Assembly: GCA_963755435.1 (NCBI GenBank)
Contig: CAVWJX010000004.1
Location: forward strand, 124,001-188,000
DNA from: AP-15 sp963755435
GTDB lineage: Bacteria; Pseudomonadota; Alphaproteobacteria; ATCC43930; CGMCC-115725
DNA length: 64,000 nt
Direction: 5' to 3'
Shown one piece after another: positions 33,534-42,773 of the stretch (position 1 is the first letter of the stretch; the number at the start of each line of letters is the position of its first letter). The notes below the pieces were generated by a model. It saw only the letters and a program-made list of their open reading frames with translations. It was not told where the DNA came from and ran no database searches. Both the position numbers and the translations under genes were made by a program.

Positions 33534-34076
33534 ATGATGCTACTTGGGATGTCGCTGTTCTGGGTTGGAGCGGTGCTGTTTCTCAATGGCTTATGGGTGT
33601 TGGACAAAGTCGGTGACCGTGAGATTGCGGTGATTGACGTATTCGTCGGCACGCTAACCTTAGGAGTAGCGATCTATCTTGCTTTCGGACCCGGCGCTAA
33701 CGCGGCGAGCATAAAGGGTGCTGCATTTCTGCTGTTGTTCACCTTCACCTATTACTGGGTCGCCTGGAACCGGTGGAATGGTGCCGACGGCCGAGGGCTC
33801 GGCTGGTTCTGCCTGTTCGTCGCGATTACCTGTGCGCCGATTGCCATCCAGAGCTTCGCCACATCCCACTCGCTTTGGGATTATTGGCTGGCGTTTTCAT
33901 GGCTGTCGTGGGGCGTCTTATGGTTTCTGTTCTACCTGCTGCTGGCCGCTGGACGGAAAGAATTGACTAAAATTACCGGCACGCTATGCACACTCGAAGG
34001 AATCTATACCGGGTGGGTTCCCGGCTACCTGCTGCTCGTCGGCGCGATGCCGGGGGGGCCGGTGCCCGGTCACTAA
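33534..34076 (+). CDS. amiS: AmiS/UreI-family urea/amide channel
   Basis: This 180-residue, six-helix inner-membrane protein belongs to the AmiS/UreI family, proton-gated or open channels for urea and short amides. Landmarks: SLFWVGAVLFLNGLWVL, VDVFVGTLTLG-like IDVFVGTLTLGVAI, YYWVAWNRWNGADGRGLGWF, and the C-terminal TLEGIYTGWVPGYLLLVG. Coming right after formamidase and within the urease locus, it could serve formamide, urea or both. ATG at 33537 fits the GGAGGGGG upstream spacing better than 33534. Confidence 0.92.
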   Translation: MMLLGMSLFWVGAVLFLNGLWVLDKVGDREIAVIDVFVGTLTLGVAIYLAFGPGANAASIKGAAFLLLFTFTYYWVAWNRWNGADGRGLGWFCLFVAITCAPIAIQSFATSHSLWDYWLAFSWLSWGVLWFLFYLLLAAGRKELTKITGTLCTLEGIYTGWVPGYLLLVGAMPGGPVPGH

Positions 34077-34136
34077 CCGGCGGGATGCGTAATCTCGACG
34101 CTTCGCACCTTGATTTTTGAGGGAAAGGGCCAGGAC

Positions 34137-34475
34137 ATGCCCCTTTACGATTATCAATGCAGCAGCTGTGGGCCGTTCCGAGAGTGGCGTCCGATGAGCG
34201 AATGGGACGCGGATATTCCGTGTCCGGACTGCTCGCTGCCGGCGCCGAGGCAAGCGGCGGCACCAATGCTCGGGGTTCTATCGACCAACAATCGGATCGC
34301 CCATCAACGCAATGAGCGCAGCGCGCACGAGCCGAAGGTGGTTCGCCGCGAGGATCTGCCGGGCGGGCACCACCACCCTCACCCCCGCCCGCACCCAGTC
34401 AGTCCGTTGATCAAGCAGCAATTCGGCAATGTCAGCCAGAGTCCGCCGGACCGGCCGTGGATGGTCGGCCACTAG
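34137..34475 (+). CDS. fmdB: FmdB-family zinc ribbon protein
   Basis: This 112-residue protein has the FmdB zinc ribbon at its start: MPLYDYQCSSCGPFREWRPM with C8-x2-C11, then CPDC (C29, C32). The C-terminal part is His/Pro-rich (GGHHHPHPRPHPV). FmdB proteins are often placed next to formamidase or other amidase genes and were proposed to regulate them; proof is thin. The start at 34137 is set by the conserved MPLYDY. Its own end overlaps nothing; the fluoride channel begins eight bases later. Confidence 0.88.
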   Translation: MPLYDYQCSSCGPFREWRPMSEWDADIPCPDCSLPAPRQAAAPMLGVLSTNNRIAHQRNERSAHEPKVVRREDLPGGHHHPHPRPHPVSPLIKQQFGNVSQSPPDRPWMVGH

Positions 34476-34482
34476 CCTGCCG

Positions 34483-34872
34483 ATGCCGGGCGCTTATGTT
34501 TGGGTCGCAGCCGGCGCCGCGATCGGAGGCATGGCACGGTATGGCTTTTCCGGCGCCATTGCGAATTGGACCGGGGCGCGCTTTCCCTGGGGCACGCTCG
34601 TCGTCAACGTCACCGGCTGCTTCGTCATCGGGATCTTCGACATGCTGACCGGGCCGGACGGCATTTTCCTGGTGCCGGTCAACGTTCGCATCCTTGTCAT
34701 GGTCGGAATCTGCGGCGGCTACACGACCTTCTCCTCGTTCAGCCTCGAATCACTGAACCTGATGCGCAACGGCGACTGGCTTGCGGCGGGAGGCTATATC
34801 GGCGCGTCTGTCCTTTTCTGTTTGATCGGGGTATGGCTTGGACACGTCGCCGGCGCCTTGATCAATCGTTGA
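34483..34872 (+). CDS. crcB: Fluoride ion channel CrcB/Fluc
   Basis: This 129-residue protein has four membrane segments and Fluc hallmarks: GAAIGGMARYGFSGA, the NVTGCFVIG segment in helix 2, and GICGGYTTFSSFS, the TTFS fluoride-path motif in helix 3. Fluc forms dual-topology dimers that export F-. The start at 34483 (MPGAYVWV) follows eight bases after fmdB, so it is cotranscribed with the formamide module. No fluoride riboswitch can precede it, because that space is coding. Why a fluoride channel sits here is unclear. Confidence 0.92.
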   Translation: MPGAYVWVAAGAAIGGMARYGFSGAIANWTGARFPWGTLVVNVTGCFVIGIFDMLTGPDGIFLVPVNVRILVMVGICGGYTTFSSFSLESLNLMRNGDWLAAGGYIGASVLFCLIGVWLGHVAGALINR

Positions 34873-34900
34873 GCCCGCCCCGCGAAGGAATGGAACCGTG

Positions 34901-35257
34901 ATGAAGGTGCCCGAAACTGCATTGTTATTGCGCATCTTCATCGGCGAAAGCGATCGCTTTGGCCACCATCCGCTCTACGAGGCAATCGTCGTCAAGGCGC
35001 GTGAGCAGGGCCTCGCTGGGGCGACTGTGCTGCGCAGTCCGATGGGGTTTGGCCATTCGAGCCGCCTCCACACCGCAAACCTGGTGCGTCTGTCCGCTGA
35101 TCTGCCGATCGTCGTGGAAATTGTCGACAGCGAGCAAGCGATCAACGGATTTCTGCCGACCCTTGAAGGCATGGTTAAAGGCGGGCTGATCACGCTCGAA
35201 GAGGTTCGGATTCTGCATTACGGCTCGGCGCAGAGCGAGCCCGCCGCGCCGGGCTAG
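34901..35257 (+). CDS. DUF190 domain protein
   Basis: This 118-residue protein shows LLRIFIGESDRFGHHPLYEA, then GLAGATVLRSPMGFG and SADLPIVVEIVDSEQAIN, the full DUF190 pattern, a small ferredoxin-like, PII-like fold. DUF190 genes are often paired with crcB in bacteria, as here (28-bp gap), but their function is unproven; a PII-like sensing or regulatory role in ion export is the usual guess. A GTG one codon earlier is an alternative start. Confidence 0.88.
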   Translation: MKVPETALLLRIFIGESDRFGHHPLYEAIVVKAREQGLAGATVLRSPMGFGHSSRLHTANLVRLSADLPIVVEIVDSEQAINGFLPTLEGMVKGGLITLEEVRILHYGSAQSEPAAPG

Positions 35258-35274
35258 GGCCCCGCTCCTCGCTA

Positions 35275-35291
35275 TTGGCACGAATGATGCT
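35275..35291 (+). promoter_or_regulatory. Sigma-54 (-24/-12) promoter for the urease structural genes
   Basis: The string tTGGCACGaatgatGCt has a perfect TGGCACG at -24 and GG-to-GC spacing of exactly 10; the -12 part is ATGCT against TTGC(A/T), one mismatch. Transcription would start about 35302 and the ureA ATG is at 35328. Urease genes in many proteobacteria are switched on by NtrC with sigma-54 under nitrogen limitation, which fits well. Confidence 0.7.
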
Positions 35292-35327
35292 ACGTCAAAA
35301 TTACGAGGCACCAGGGGCGCGGATGCG

Positions 35328-35630
35328 ATGAACCTGACCCCGCGAGAGAAGGACAAATTGTTGGTCTCGGTCGCGGCGATGGTCGCCGAGCGGCGGTTGC
35401 GCCGCGGCGTCAAGCTCAACTATCCCGAGGCGGTGGCGCTGATCACCGATTATGTGGTCGAAGGTGCGCGCGACGGCCGCAGCGTTGCCGAATTGATGCG
35501 CGACGGCGCCGCCGTGGTCGGCCGCGAGCAGGTCATGGAGGGGGTGGCGGAAATGATCGGCGAGATCCAGGTCGAGGCGACCTTCCCCGACGGCACCAAG
35601 CTCGTCACCGTACACGAGCCGATCCGGTGA
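35328..35630 (+). CDS. ureA: Urease gamma subunit UreA
   Basis: This 100-residue protein is the standard separate gamma chain of bacterial urease: MNLTPREKDKLLVSVAAMVA, RRGVKLNYPEAVALITDYVV, then GARDGRSVAELM and EGVAEMIGEIQVEATFPDGT. Gamma packs with beta and alpha into the (alpha-beta-gamma)3 enzyme that splits urea into ammonia and carbamate. A gap of 166 bp with a degenerate palindromic repeat separates it from ureB. Confidence 0.95.
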   Translation: MNLTPREKDKLLVSVAAMVAERRLRRGVKLNYPEAVALITDYVVEGARDGRSVAELMRDGAAVVGREQVMEGVAEMIGEIQVEATFPDGTKLVTVHEPIR

Positions 35631-35673
35631 GCCGGATGAGCCCGACCCGCATGCTGGCACCCAAAGCTGCCAG

Positions 35674-35783
35674 TGGTTCAGGCCGTCATGGCCGCCGTTG
35701 TGCCGCTCATCCACGTCTTCGACCGAGCGTGAGCCCGGCCGCGGACGACCGGGACCAACCCAGTCATCACGACAGCCTCTTGC
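35674..35783. repeat. Degenerate intergenic palindromic element between ureA and ureB
   Basis: The region has decayed relatives of the element at 37875-37953: gtcatggccgccgttgtgcc followed by gctcatccacg, then ggacgaccgggaccaaccca and gtcat. The arms match in order and direction but with many mismatches. It could weakly affect the ureA-ureB transcript. Confidence 0.5.
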
Positions 35784-35796
35784 CAGGCGAGCCGCG

Positions 35797-36105
35797 ATGA
35801 TCCCCGGCGAGATGTTTCCCGCCGCCGGCGACATCGAGATCAACGCCGGGCGGCCGACCGTAACCCTGATGGTCGCCAACACCGGCGACCGGCCGATCCA
35901 AGTCGGCTCGCATTATCACTTCTATGAGACCAACGCGGCGCTCGCTTTCGACCGCGAGCCGGCACGCGGCTTTCGGCTCGACATCCCGGCCGGAACTGCG
36001 ACCCGGTTCGAGCCCGGTCAGAGCCGCGAGGTCCGCCTCGTCGCCTATGTCGGGGCGCGCCGCGTCACCGGCTTCAACGCCAGGATCAACGGCGCGCTGG
36101 ATTAG
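35797..36105 (+). CDS. ureB: Urease beta subunit UreB
   Basis: This 102-residue protein is UreB: MIPGEMFPAAGDIEINAGRP at the start, VANTGDRPIQVGSHYHFYET, the conserved RLDIPAGTATRFEPG and the ending GARRVTGFNARINGALD. It forms part of the urease trimer and borders the active-site flap. The start is fixed by the MIPGE motif; it ends four bases before the ureC ATG. Confidence 0.95.
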   Translation: MIPGEMFPAAGDIEINAGRPTVTLMVANTGDRPIQVGSHYHFYETNAALAFDREPARGFRLDIPAGTATRFEPGQSREVRLVAYVGARRVTGFNARINGALD

Positions 36106-36109
36106 CTCG

Positions 36110-37832
<1,723 letters not shown>

Positions 37833-37874
37833 GGCGAGAGCGGATGAGAGTTCGCGTTCTACCGCAAGCCCCGC

Positions 37875-37953
37875 GTCATGGCCGGACTTGTTCCGGCCAT
37901 CCACGTCCGGGGGCGGCGGCCTCGTGGATGACCGGGTCAAGCCCGGTCATGAC
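37875..37953. repeat. Dispersed intergenic palindromic element (best copy)
   Basis: Two hairpins in tandem. The first has arms ATGGCCGGA and TCCGGCCAT with loop CTTGT. The second has arms ATGACCGGG and CCCGGTCAT with loop TCAAG. They are joined by ccacg...cgtgg, so the whole can also fold end to end. It sits between ureC and ureE. Same family as 13184-13273. Confidence 0.85.
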
Positions 37954-37978
37954 AAGCTAGGCGAGGCACCAGAAGTCG

Positions 37979-38476
37979 ATGCGCCGGGCGATCGCGGTTC
38001 ATCCGCACCACACCTGGCCGCGGGGCGAAGCGGCCGCCACCGTGACCCTCGCCTATCTCGACCGGCACCGCCGCCGCATCCGCCTCGTCGCCGATTCGGG
38101 CGAGGCCTTTCTGCTCGACCTGCCGCAGGCGTGCCATCTCGCCGACGGCGACGGGCTCGAACTCGACGACGGCGCCTATTTCGAGGTGCGCGCGGCAGCG
38201 GAGCCGGTACTGGAGATCGCGGCCCCCGACCCTGCGGCGCTGCTACGCATCGCCTGGCATCTGGGCAACCGCCACCTGCCGCTGCAGGTCGCCGGCGAGC
38301 GGCTGCGCATCCGCGCCGACCACGTCATCGCCCTGATGGTCAACGGGCTCGGCGGCCGGCTGACCCGGCTCGAGCTGCCCTTTGATCCGGAAATCGGCGC
38401 CTATGCCGGCGCCCCGTACCATCACCACCATGATCACGACGATGACGCGGATGATCGTGACCACCGGCACGGCTGA
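37979..38476 (+). CDS. ureE: Urease accessory protein UreE (nickel carrier)
   Basis: This 165-residue protein is UreE, the dimeric metallochaperone that delivers Ni2+ to urease. The N-terminal domain (HPHHTWPRGEAAATVTLAYL, DRHRRRIRLVADSGEAFLLD) and the Ni-binding domain (IAWHLGNRHLPLQVAGERLR) are clear, and it ends with a His/Asp-rich tail (PYHHHHDHDDDADDRDHRHG) that can hold several Ni ions. Its tail overlaps the start of ureF, so the two are coupled. ATG is at 37979. Confidence 0.93.
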   Translation: MRRAIAVHPHHTWPRGEAAATVTLAYLDRHRRRIRLVADSGEAFLLDLPQACHLADGDGLELDDGAYFEVRAAAEPVLEIAAPDPAALLRIAWHLGNRHLPLQVAGERLRIRADHVIALMVNGLGGRLTRLELPFDPEIGAYAGAPYHHHHDHDDDADDRDHRHG

Positions 38477-39242
38477 GGCCGCCCTCGGCGATGGCGGGCT
38501 CTACCGCCTGCTCGCCTGGCTGTCGCCCGGTTTTCCGATCGGCGCGTTCAGCTATTCGCACGGGCTCGAAACCGCGGTCGAGACCGGTGCGGTGCGCGAC
38601 CGCAGATCGCTGCAAAGCTGGATCGGCGCGGTCGTGACCCAGGGCAGCGGCCGGATCGACGCCGATCTGCTGCGCGATGCGCATCGCGCTGCGGCGGCCG
38701 GCGACTTGGCGACGCTCGACGCGGTCAACCGGCGCGGGCTCGCCTACCGCGCCACCGCCGAATTAGCGCTCGAAAGCACGGCGCAGGGAGCGGCGTTTCT
38801 AGCCGCCAGCCGGGCGGCCTGGCCCGACGAGCTGATCGCGCGGTGGTCTGCCGCGAGCCTCGATTGCCTCCAACCCACCCCTTCCCCGTTTGCGTGGGAC
38901 GGGACCTCGGCGGCTGTTGCACCGCAGCCCACGATCGGCGAGGGCGTCTGCTATGCCGCCGCGGTCGGCGCGGCCGCGGCGCGCGCCGGGATCGCCCTCC
39001 GACCGGTCTTGATCGCCTATCTGCAGGCGATGGCGGCCAATCTGATGTCCGCCGGGTTGCGCCTCGGCATCGTCGGGCAGACCGACGGCCAGCGCATCCT
39101 CGCCGCGCTCGAACCGGCGGTCATCGGCGCGGCCGCTCGGGCGGCGATCCGCGACCCGGCCGAATTCGGCGGCGTGACCTTTGCCGTCGACCTCGCCTCG
39201 ATGGCGCACGAAACCCAATATACGAGGCTGTTCCGCTCATGA
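38451..39242 (+). CDS. ureF: Urease accessory protein UreF
   Basis: This protein of about 263 residues is UreF: LYRLLAWLSPGFPIGAFSYS then HGLETAVETGAVRD is the family signature, and the helical body with NRRGLAYRATAELALESTAQ and ALRPVLIAYLQAMAANLMSA follows. UreF joins UreD on apo-urease and gates UreG. Several in-frame ATGs lie within the ureE tail; I use 38451 (MIVTTGTAEAALGD), and 38442 is also possible. The gene ends in ATGA with ureG. Confidence 0.92.
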   Translation: MIVTTGTAEAALGDGGLYRLLAWLSPGFPIGAFSYSHGLETAVETGAVRDRRSLQSWIGAVVTQGSGRIDADLLRDAHRAAAAGDLATLDAVNRRGLAYRATAELALESTAQGAAFLAASRAAWPDELIARWSAASLDCLQPTPSPFAWDGTSAAVAPQPTIGEGVCYAAAVGAAAARAGIALRPVLIAYLQAMAANLMSAGLRLGIVGQTDGQRILAALEPAVIGAAARAAIRDPAEFGGVTFAVDLASMAHETQYTRLFRS

Positions 39243-39856
39243 GCGAAGAGGCGAGGCGCGACCCGCTGCGGGTCGGCATCGGCGGCCCGGTCGGATCGGG
39301 CAAGACCGCGCTGATGGATTGGCTGTGCAAGTCGATGCGCGGCCGCTGGGAGATCGCCGCGATCACCAACGACATCTATACCCGCGAGGACGCCGAGTTT
39401 CTGACCCGGAGCGGCGCATTGCCGCCCGAGCGCATCCGTGGGGTCGAGACCGGCGGCTGCCCGCACACCGCGATCCGCGAGGACGCCTCGATCAATCTCG
39501 CCGCGGTCGCCGAGATGAGCCGGCTGTTTCCGGCGCTCGACCTGGTGCTGATCGAATCGGGCGGCGACAACCTCGCCGCGACCTTTTCGCCGGAGCTCGC
39601 CGACCTGACGCTCTACGTCATCGACGTCGCCGCCGGCGACAAAATCCCGCGCAAGGGCGGCCCCGGCATCACCCGCTCGGACCTGCTGGTAATCAACAAG
39701 ACCGATCTCGCGCCGCTGGTCGGTGCCAGCCTCGACATCATGGATCGCGACGCGAAGCGGATGCGCGGCGCCCGACCATTCGTCTTCACCAATTTGAAAT
39801 CCGGCGACGGCGTCGGCACGATCGTCGAATTCATCGCCGCCCAAGGCGGGCTTTGA
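39239..39856 (+). CDS. ureG: Urease accessory GTPase UreG
   Basis: This 205-residue SIMIBI GTPase powers nickel insertion into urease. It has the P-loop GIGGPVGSGKTALMD, the metal motif GCPHTAIRED (C-P-H), LIESGGDNLAATFSPEL with the Walker B Glu, and NKTDLAP for guanine. The ATG overlaps the ureF stop by four bases. It is the last gene of the urease locus; after it the sequence changes to mobile-element remnants. Confidence 0.96.
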   Translation: MSEEARRDPLRVGIGGPVGSGKTALMDWLCKSMRGRWEIAAITNDIYTREDAEFLTRSGALPPERIRGVETGGCPHTAIREDASINLAAVAEMSRLFPALDLVLIESGGDNLAATFSPELADLTLYVIDVAAGDKIPRKGGPGITRSDLLVINKTDLAPLVGASLDIMDRDAKRMRGARPFVFTNLKSGDGVGTIVEFIAAQGGL

Positions 39857-40018
39857 TCCGGAATTGCTCAGCGGCAAAGCTGAACTTGGCAGCCGGCCCG
39901 CTGATTAAGAGTTTCCCGTTCAGGGTTTCCGGCCGTTTCCGACTGCCGCCGAGAGTACGACAGATCAATCATATAGCGCCGCCGATTATTGCCGATTGTT
40001 TCCGGGGGCTGATTTTTG

Positions 40019-40042
40019 GTGATACCTAGGGGATACCTAGGC
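40019..40042. repeat. Tandem 11-bp direct repeat next to integrase
   Basis: GATACCTAGGG is followed directly by GATACCTAGGC (40021-40042). It is the only direct repeat just before the integrase remnant, about 50 bp from its ATG, and could be an attachment core or integrase/excisionase arm sites. I found no tRNA here, and no second copy at 42.8 kb. Confidence 0.4.
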
Positions 40043-40088
40043 CCGGAACAGCCCATTCCACTGATCCGATGACAGGGAGCCGGGGGTG

Positions 40089-40900
40089 ATGCGTGGCAAC
40101 ATCACGAAGCGTGCGGTAGACGCGTTGAAGGCGCCCGGCGACGGCCCCGAGACGGTGCTGTGCTGTGGGATAGCGAGCTGAATGGCTTTGGCGTGCGCGT
40201 GCAGAAGGGCGGCGGCAAGAGCTACGTGCTGCACTACCGCGTCGGCACCGGCCGCGGCGCGCCGCGGCGCAAGCTGACGATCGGCCGCCACGGTTCTCCG
40301 TGGATGCCCGAGACGGCGCGAAAAGAGGCAAAGACCTTGCTCGGCATCATCGAGGACGGCGCTGACCCGGCCGCCGACAAGCTGGCCCGCCGCGAGACGC
40401 CGACGATCGCCGAACTCGCCGAGCGCTTTCATGCCGAGCATGCCGAGGCGAAGCGCAAGGGCAGCACCGCGGCCGAATACAAGCGGCTGCTCGACAAGAC
40501 CATTCTGCCGGCGCTCGGCAAGCGGAAGGTGGCCGACGTCACCCGCGCCAACGTGACCAAGCTGCACCATGCAAACCGCGAGGCGCCCTATCAGGCGAAT
40601 TGCGTGCTCGCGGTGCTGAGCAAGATGTTCAATCTCGCCGAGCGGTGGGGCTTGCGGTCCGACGGATCGAACCCCTCCCTGCCGCCATGTCGAGAAATTC
40701 GCCGAGCGCAAGCGCGAGCGCATGCTGTCGCCGGCCGAGCTGGCGCGCCTCGGCGACGCCCTGGCGGCACACAGCGGCTCGCCTTATGCCGTCGCGGCGG
40801 TCAAGCTGCTGGTGTTCACCGGCGCGCGGCTCGGCGAAATTTTCGGGCTGCGCTGGGAATGGATCGCTTCCACTGTGCAATATCGCGAATATATTCAACT
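40089..40900 (+). pseudogene. Tyrosine-type phage integrase, frameshifted and truncated
   Basis: Fragments in three frames make up a P4/DUF4102-type integrase: MRGNITKRAVDALKAPGDGP, then after a five-base duplication (CTGTG, about 40160) WDSELNGFGVRVQKGGGKSY and LTIGRHGSPWMPETARKEAK, the SAM-like core (HAEAKRKGSTAAEYKRLL), and after another shift at about 40680 CRHVEKFAERKRERMLSPAE and VKLLVFTGARLGEIFGLRWE. That last phrase includes the first catalytic Arg (TGARLGEI). The C-terminal H-x-x-R and Tyr are absent, because the gene stops at IS5-like DNA. It is dead. Confidence 0.85.
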
Positions 40901-40951
40901 TCGGGACGCCGGGGGAACAGCAATCCGAAAACACGACACGCGGCACCGCAC

Positions 40952-41170
40952 GCGCTCTCTGGCGAGTTCGCCAGGCTGTACTCGCCGATCGGACGGTTCT
41001 CGATCTCGCCGGAGCGGCTACTGCGGGCCTTGCTGCTGCAGGCGTTCTACTCGATCCGTTCGGAGCGGCAATTGGTCGATCGGCTCGACCACGACCTGTT
41101 GTTTCGCTGGTTTGTCGGACTCGGTATCGAGGACCCGATATGGGATGCGACCATTCCTGGTGTTCGCTAG
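40952..41170 (+). mobile_element. IS5-family transposase fragment
   Basis: Seventy-two residues match the N-terminal (DUF772) domain of IS5-family transposases: ALSGEFARLYSPIGRFSISP, LLRALLLQAFYSIRSERQL, and LFRWFVGLGIEDPIWDAT. The frame then ends, and neither the DDE core nor inverted repeats are seen. It directly replaces the 3' end of the integrase gene. Confidence 0.82.
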
Positions 41171-41197
41171 GGAATATGTGAAATTTCCTGTCGGCCA

Positions 41198-41545
41198 TTG
41201 TCCCTTCTTCTGGACAACGCCAGAGATTTCCTTGCGACGCCGCACCAGCCCAATTGGCCAGACGCCCACATTGCGAGAGAGGGGATTAAACTCGAGCCCG
41301 AGTTTCTCGCGACAGCGTCGGATTATGTGATCGAACGGGAGGGGATCGAGCGCAAAGAGCTGATTTCGGGGCCAGCTCGCCAATTCGCGATCGCGCGCAA
41401 GGCCGCCAAAAACGCTCTTAAAAACGGACAAAAGATCAATCGCGTGCACATCGCAGCGGCATGGAGCCGTTGCAGTGCACAAGGAACGAAATCACGCCGA
41501 TCAAGTCCATTTCATCCGCGGACACCACCATTCCGGGGCCTCTGA
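41198..41545 (+). CDS. Unknown small open frame in the decayed element
   Basis: A 115-codon frame with a TTG start reads ARDFLATPHQPNWPDAHIAR, EPEFLATASDYVIEREGIE and FAIARKAAKNALKNGQKINR. Its amino-acid makeup looks protein-like (balanced charges, Lys/Glu-rich) up to about residue 90, after which it turns to Ser/Arg-rich noise. I recognise no family. It may be the remnant of a phage or plasmid gene, cut at both ends. Confidence 0.35.
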   Translation: MSLLLDNARDFLATPHQPNWPDAHIAREGIKLEPEFLATASDYVIEREGIERKELISGPARQFAIARKAAKNALKNGQKINRVHIAAAWSRCSAQGTKSRRSSPFHPRTPPFRGL

Positions 41546-41790
41546 TGGCTGGCGAGTCGAAATCTACTCTCGCAGAGGCCGACGAGGCCGAGATCGCTGG
41601 CCGAAAGTACGTCACGGCGGAGCGCCTGGCGAGCATCCTCGAGGTCCTTGGCGCGATGGAACGCATCCCGCATTGGCCCGCCGAAGATTTCAATCGGCAA
41701 GATAGTTCTATTTGAGCTCGCGAAGCTGCCCGATTGGCTGGTCACTCACGAGACCCACCCCACTCGTAACACCCGCGTCATTAGGGCGCC
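41545..41790 (+). pseudogene. Small HTH (excisionase/AlpA-like) DNA-binding protein, frameshifted
   Basis: In one frame from the ATG at 41545: MAGESKSTLAEADEAEIAG then KYVTAERLASILEV. After a shift at about 41648 the next frame continues ARWNASRIGPPKISIGKIVL and FELAKLPDWLVTHE. Joined, this is the usual winged-helix excisionase/HTH-17 shape, T-x-x-L-A-x-x-L-x-V-s-x-x-T-L-x-R-W...G-P-P. Such proteins direct excision or control phage genes. It is broken by about four extra bases. Confidence 0.65.
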
Positions 41791-41795
41791 CGGCC

Positions 41796-42330
41796 ATGAC
41801 ACAGGATATCCAGACCGGGACCACCCCGGATCCCTTCAACCCAGCCGCGCTCCGGTTGGACCCTTCTTACGGCGAGACGGTAGGCGTGCGCCGGCATCTA
41901 ACGACGGTCCCGGTGAGGAAGCCGAACCGCCAAGAGTTCTTTCGGGTGCACCCCGACGCCGCCTTCCGCCTGCGGCTATTGTCGAGCTCAAGGAGGACCG
42001 CGAAACTACCTGATTACGCCAGCGATAGCACAGCAACTCCCTGATGAGTTTGCCGTGGCAACGTTGCTCACGGCCATCAATCGTCAGGGAGTTCTTTTTA
42101 TCTGGCCGTTAAAGCTTCCAGGCCAAGACGGCAAGCAGAGCGACTGGCACAGGTCGGCGGCGGAGGCAGCAGAGATGGCGATGAAACGATGGTCACGCCT
42201 CAAAGCCAACATGTCACTGCGCGCCTACGATTTGTTTGATGCGACAGGCGACTTGCCCGAGCCAGAGTGGCCGGGGCTGGCGTTCCTGGAAATCCTCAAG
42301 ATCGCGTTTCGCAACTATTATCTCGACCTG
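41796..42330 (+). pseudogene. Phage/plasmid-type conserved protein, frameshifted, 3' end fused to a recombinase
   Basis: MTQDIQTGTTPDPFNPAALR and GVRRHLTTVPVRKPNRQEFF in one frame, PPAAIVELKEDRE in the next, then in a third QQLPDEFAVATLLTAINRQG, FIWPLKLPGQDGKQSDWHRS and MSLRAYDLFDATGDLPEPEW. In order these make a protein of a type I know from alphaproteobacterial phage and plasmid islands, of unknown function. It needs two frame changes (about 41955 and 42010) and runs into the serine recombinase near residue AFRNYY without its own C-terminus. Confidence 0.6.
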
Positions 42331-42773
42331 CTGCTGGTCTGGTCGCTTGATCGGTTCAGCCGCGAAGGGATGGCGGCGACCGTCTTGTATCTGCAGCGCC
42401 TCGCCACGCATGGCGTTGCATTTCGGTCGTTCACCGAAGAGCATTTGTCGACGGAGAACGAACTCGTCCGCAACATCCTGCTGGCCACCCTCTCCGCGCT
42501 CGCCAAGCTCGAACGCGAGAAGATCAGCCAGCGGACCAAGGCTAGCCTCGAACGGGCGCGGGCGATGGGCAAGCATCTCGGGCGGCCGAAATTCGGCGAT
42601 GGTGACCTGACAAAACTGCGCGCGGCGCTCGAGGGCGGCGACAGCTGGCACGCGGTGAGCGTAGCGACGCGCATCCCGACCGCACGGTCAAGAAATACGC
42701 CCGGGCGCTTGGCTACGAGCCACCGGGATGCGAGCCGAGCACGGCAGCAAAAAACCCGGATGGTGAGGGCTGA
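42310..42773 (+). pseudogene. Serine recombinase (resolvase) remnant
   Basis: The piece begins YYLDLLLVWSLDRFSREGMA, inside the resolvase catalytic domain, and continues VAFRSFTEEHLSTENELVRN, KLEREKISQRTKASLERARA and MGKHLGRPKFGDGD. The catalytic Ser and first 60 residues are missing. Near 42680 the frame shifts again, and the end of the C-terminal HTH reads RTVKKYARALGYEPPG in the next frame, stopping at 42773. It is non-functional. Confidence 0.8.

Noticed and set aside
34376..34483. Fluoride riboswitch before crcB
   Set aside because: The space is the coding end of fmdB and lacks the conserved pseudoknot pattern.
39857..40088. tRNA gene as integration target
   Set aside because: No cloverleaf or T-loop string (GGTTCGAAT type) is found between ureG and the integrase remnant. 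I found no convincing tRNA anywhere in the window, though a covariance search would be decisive.
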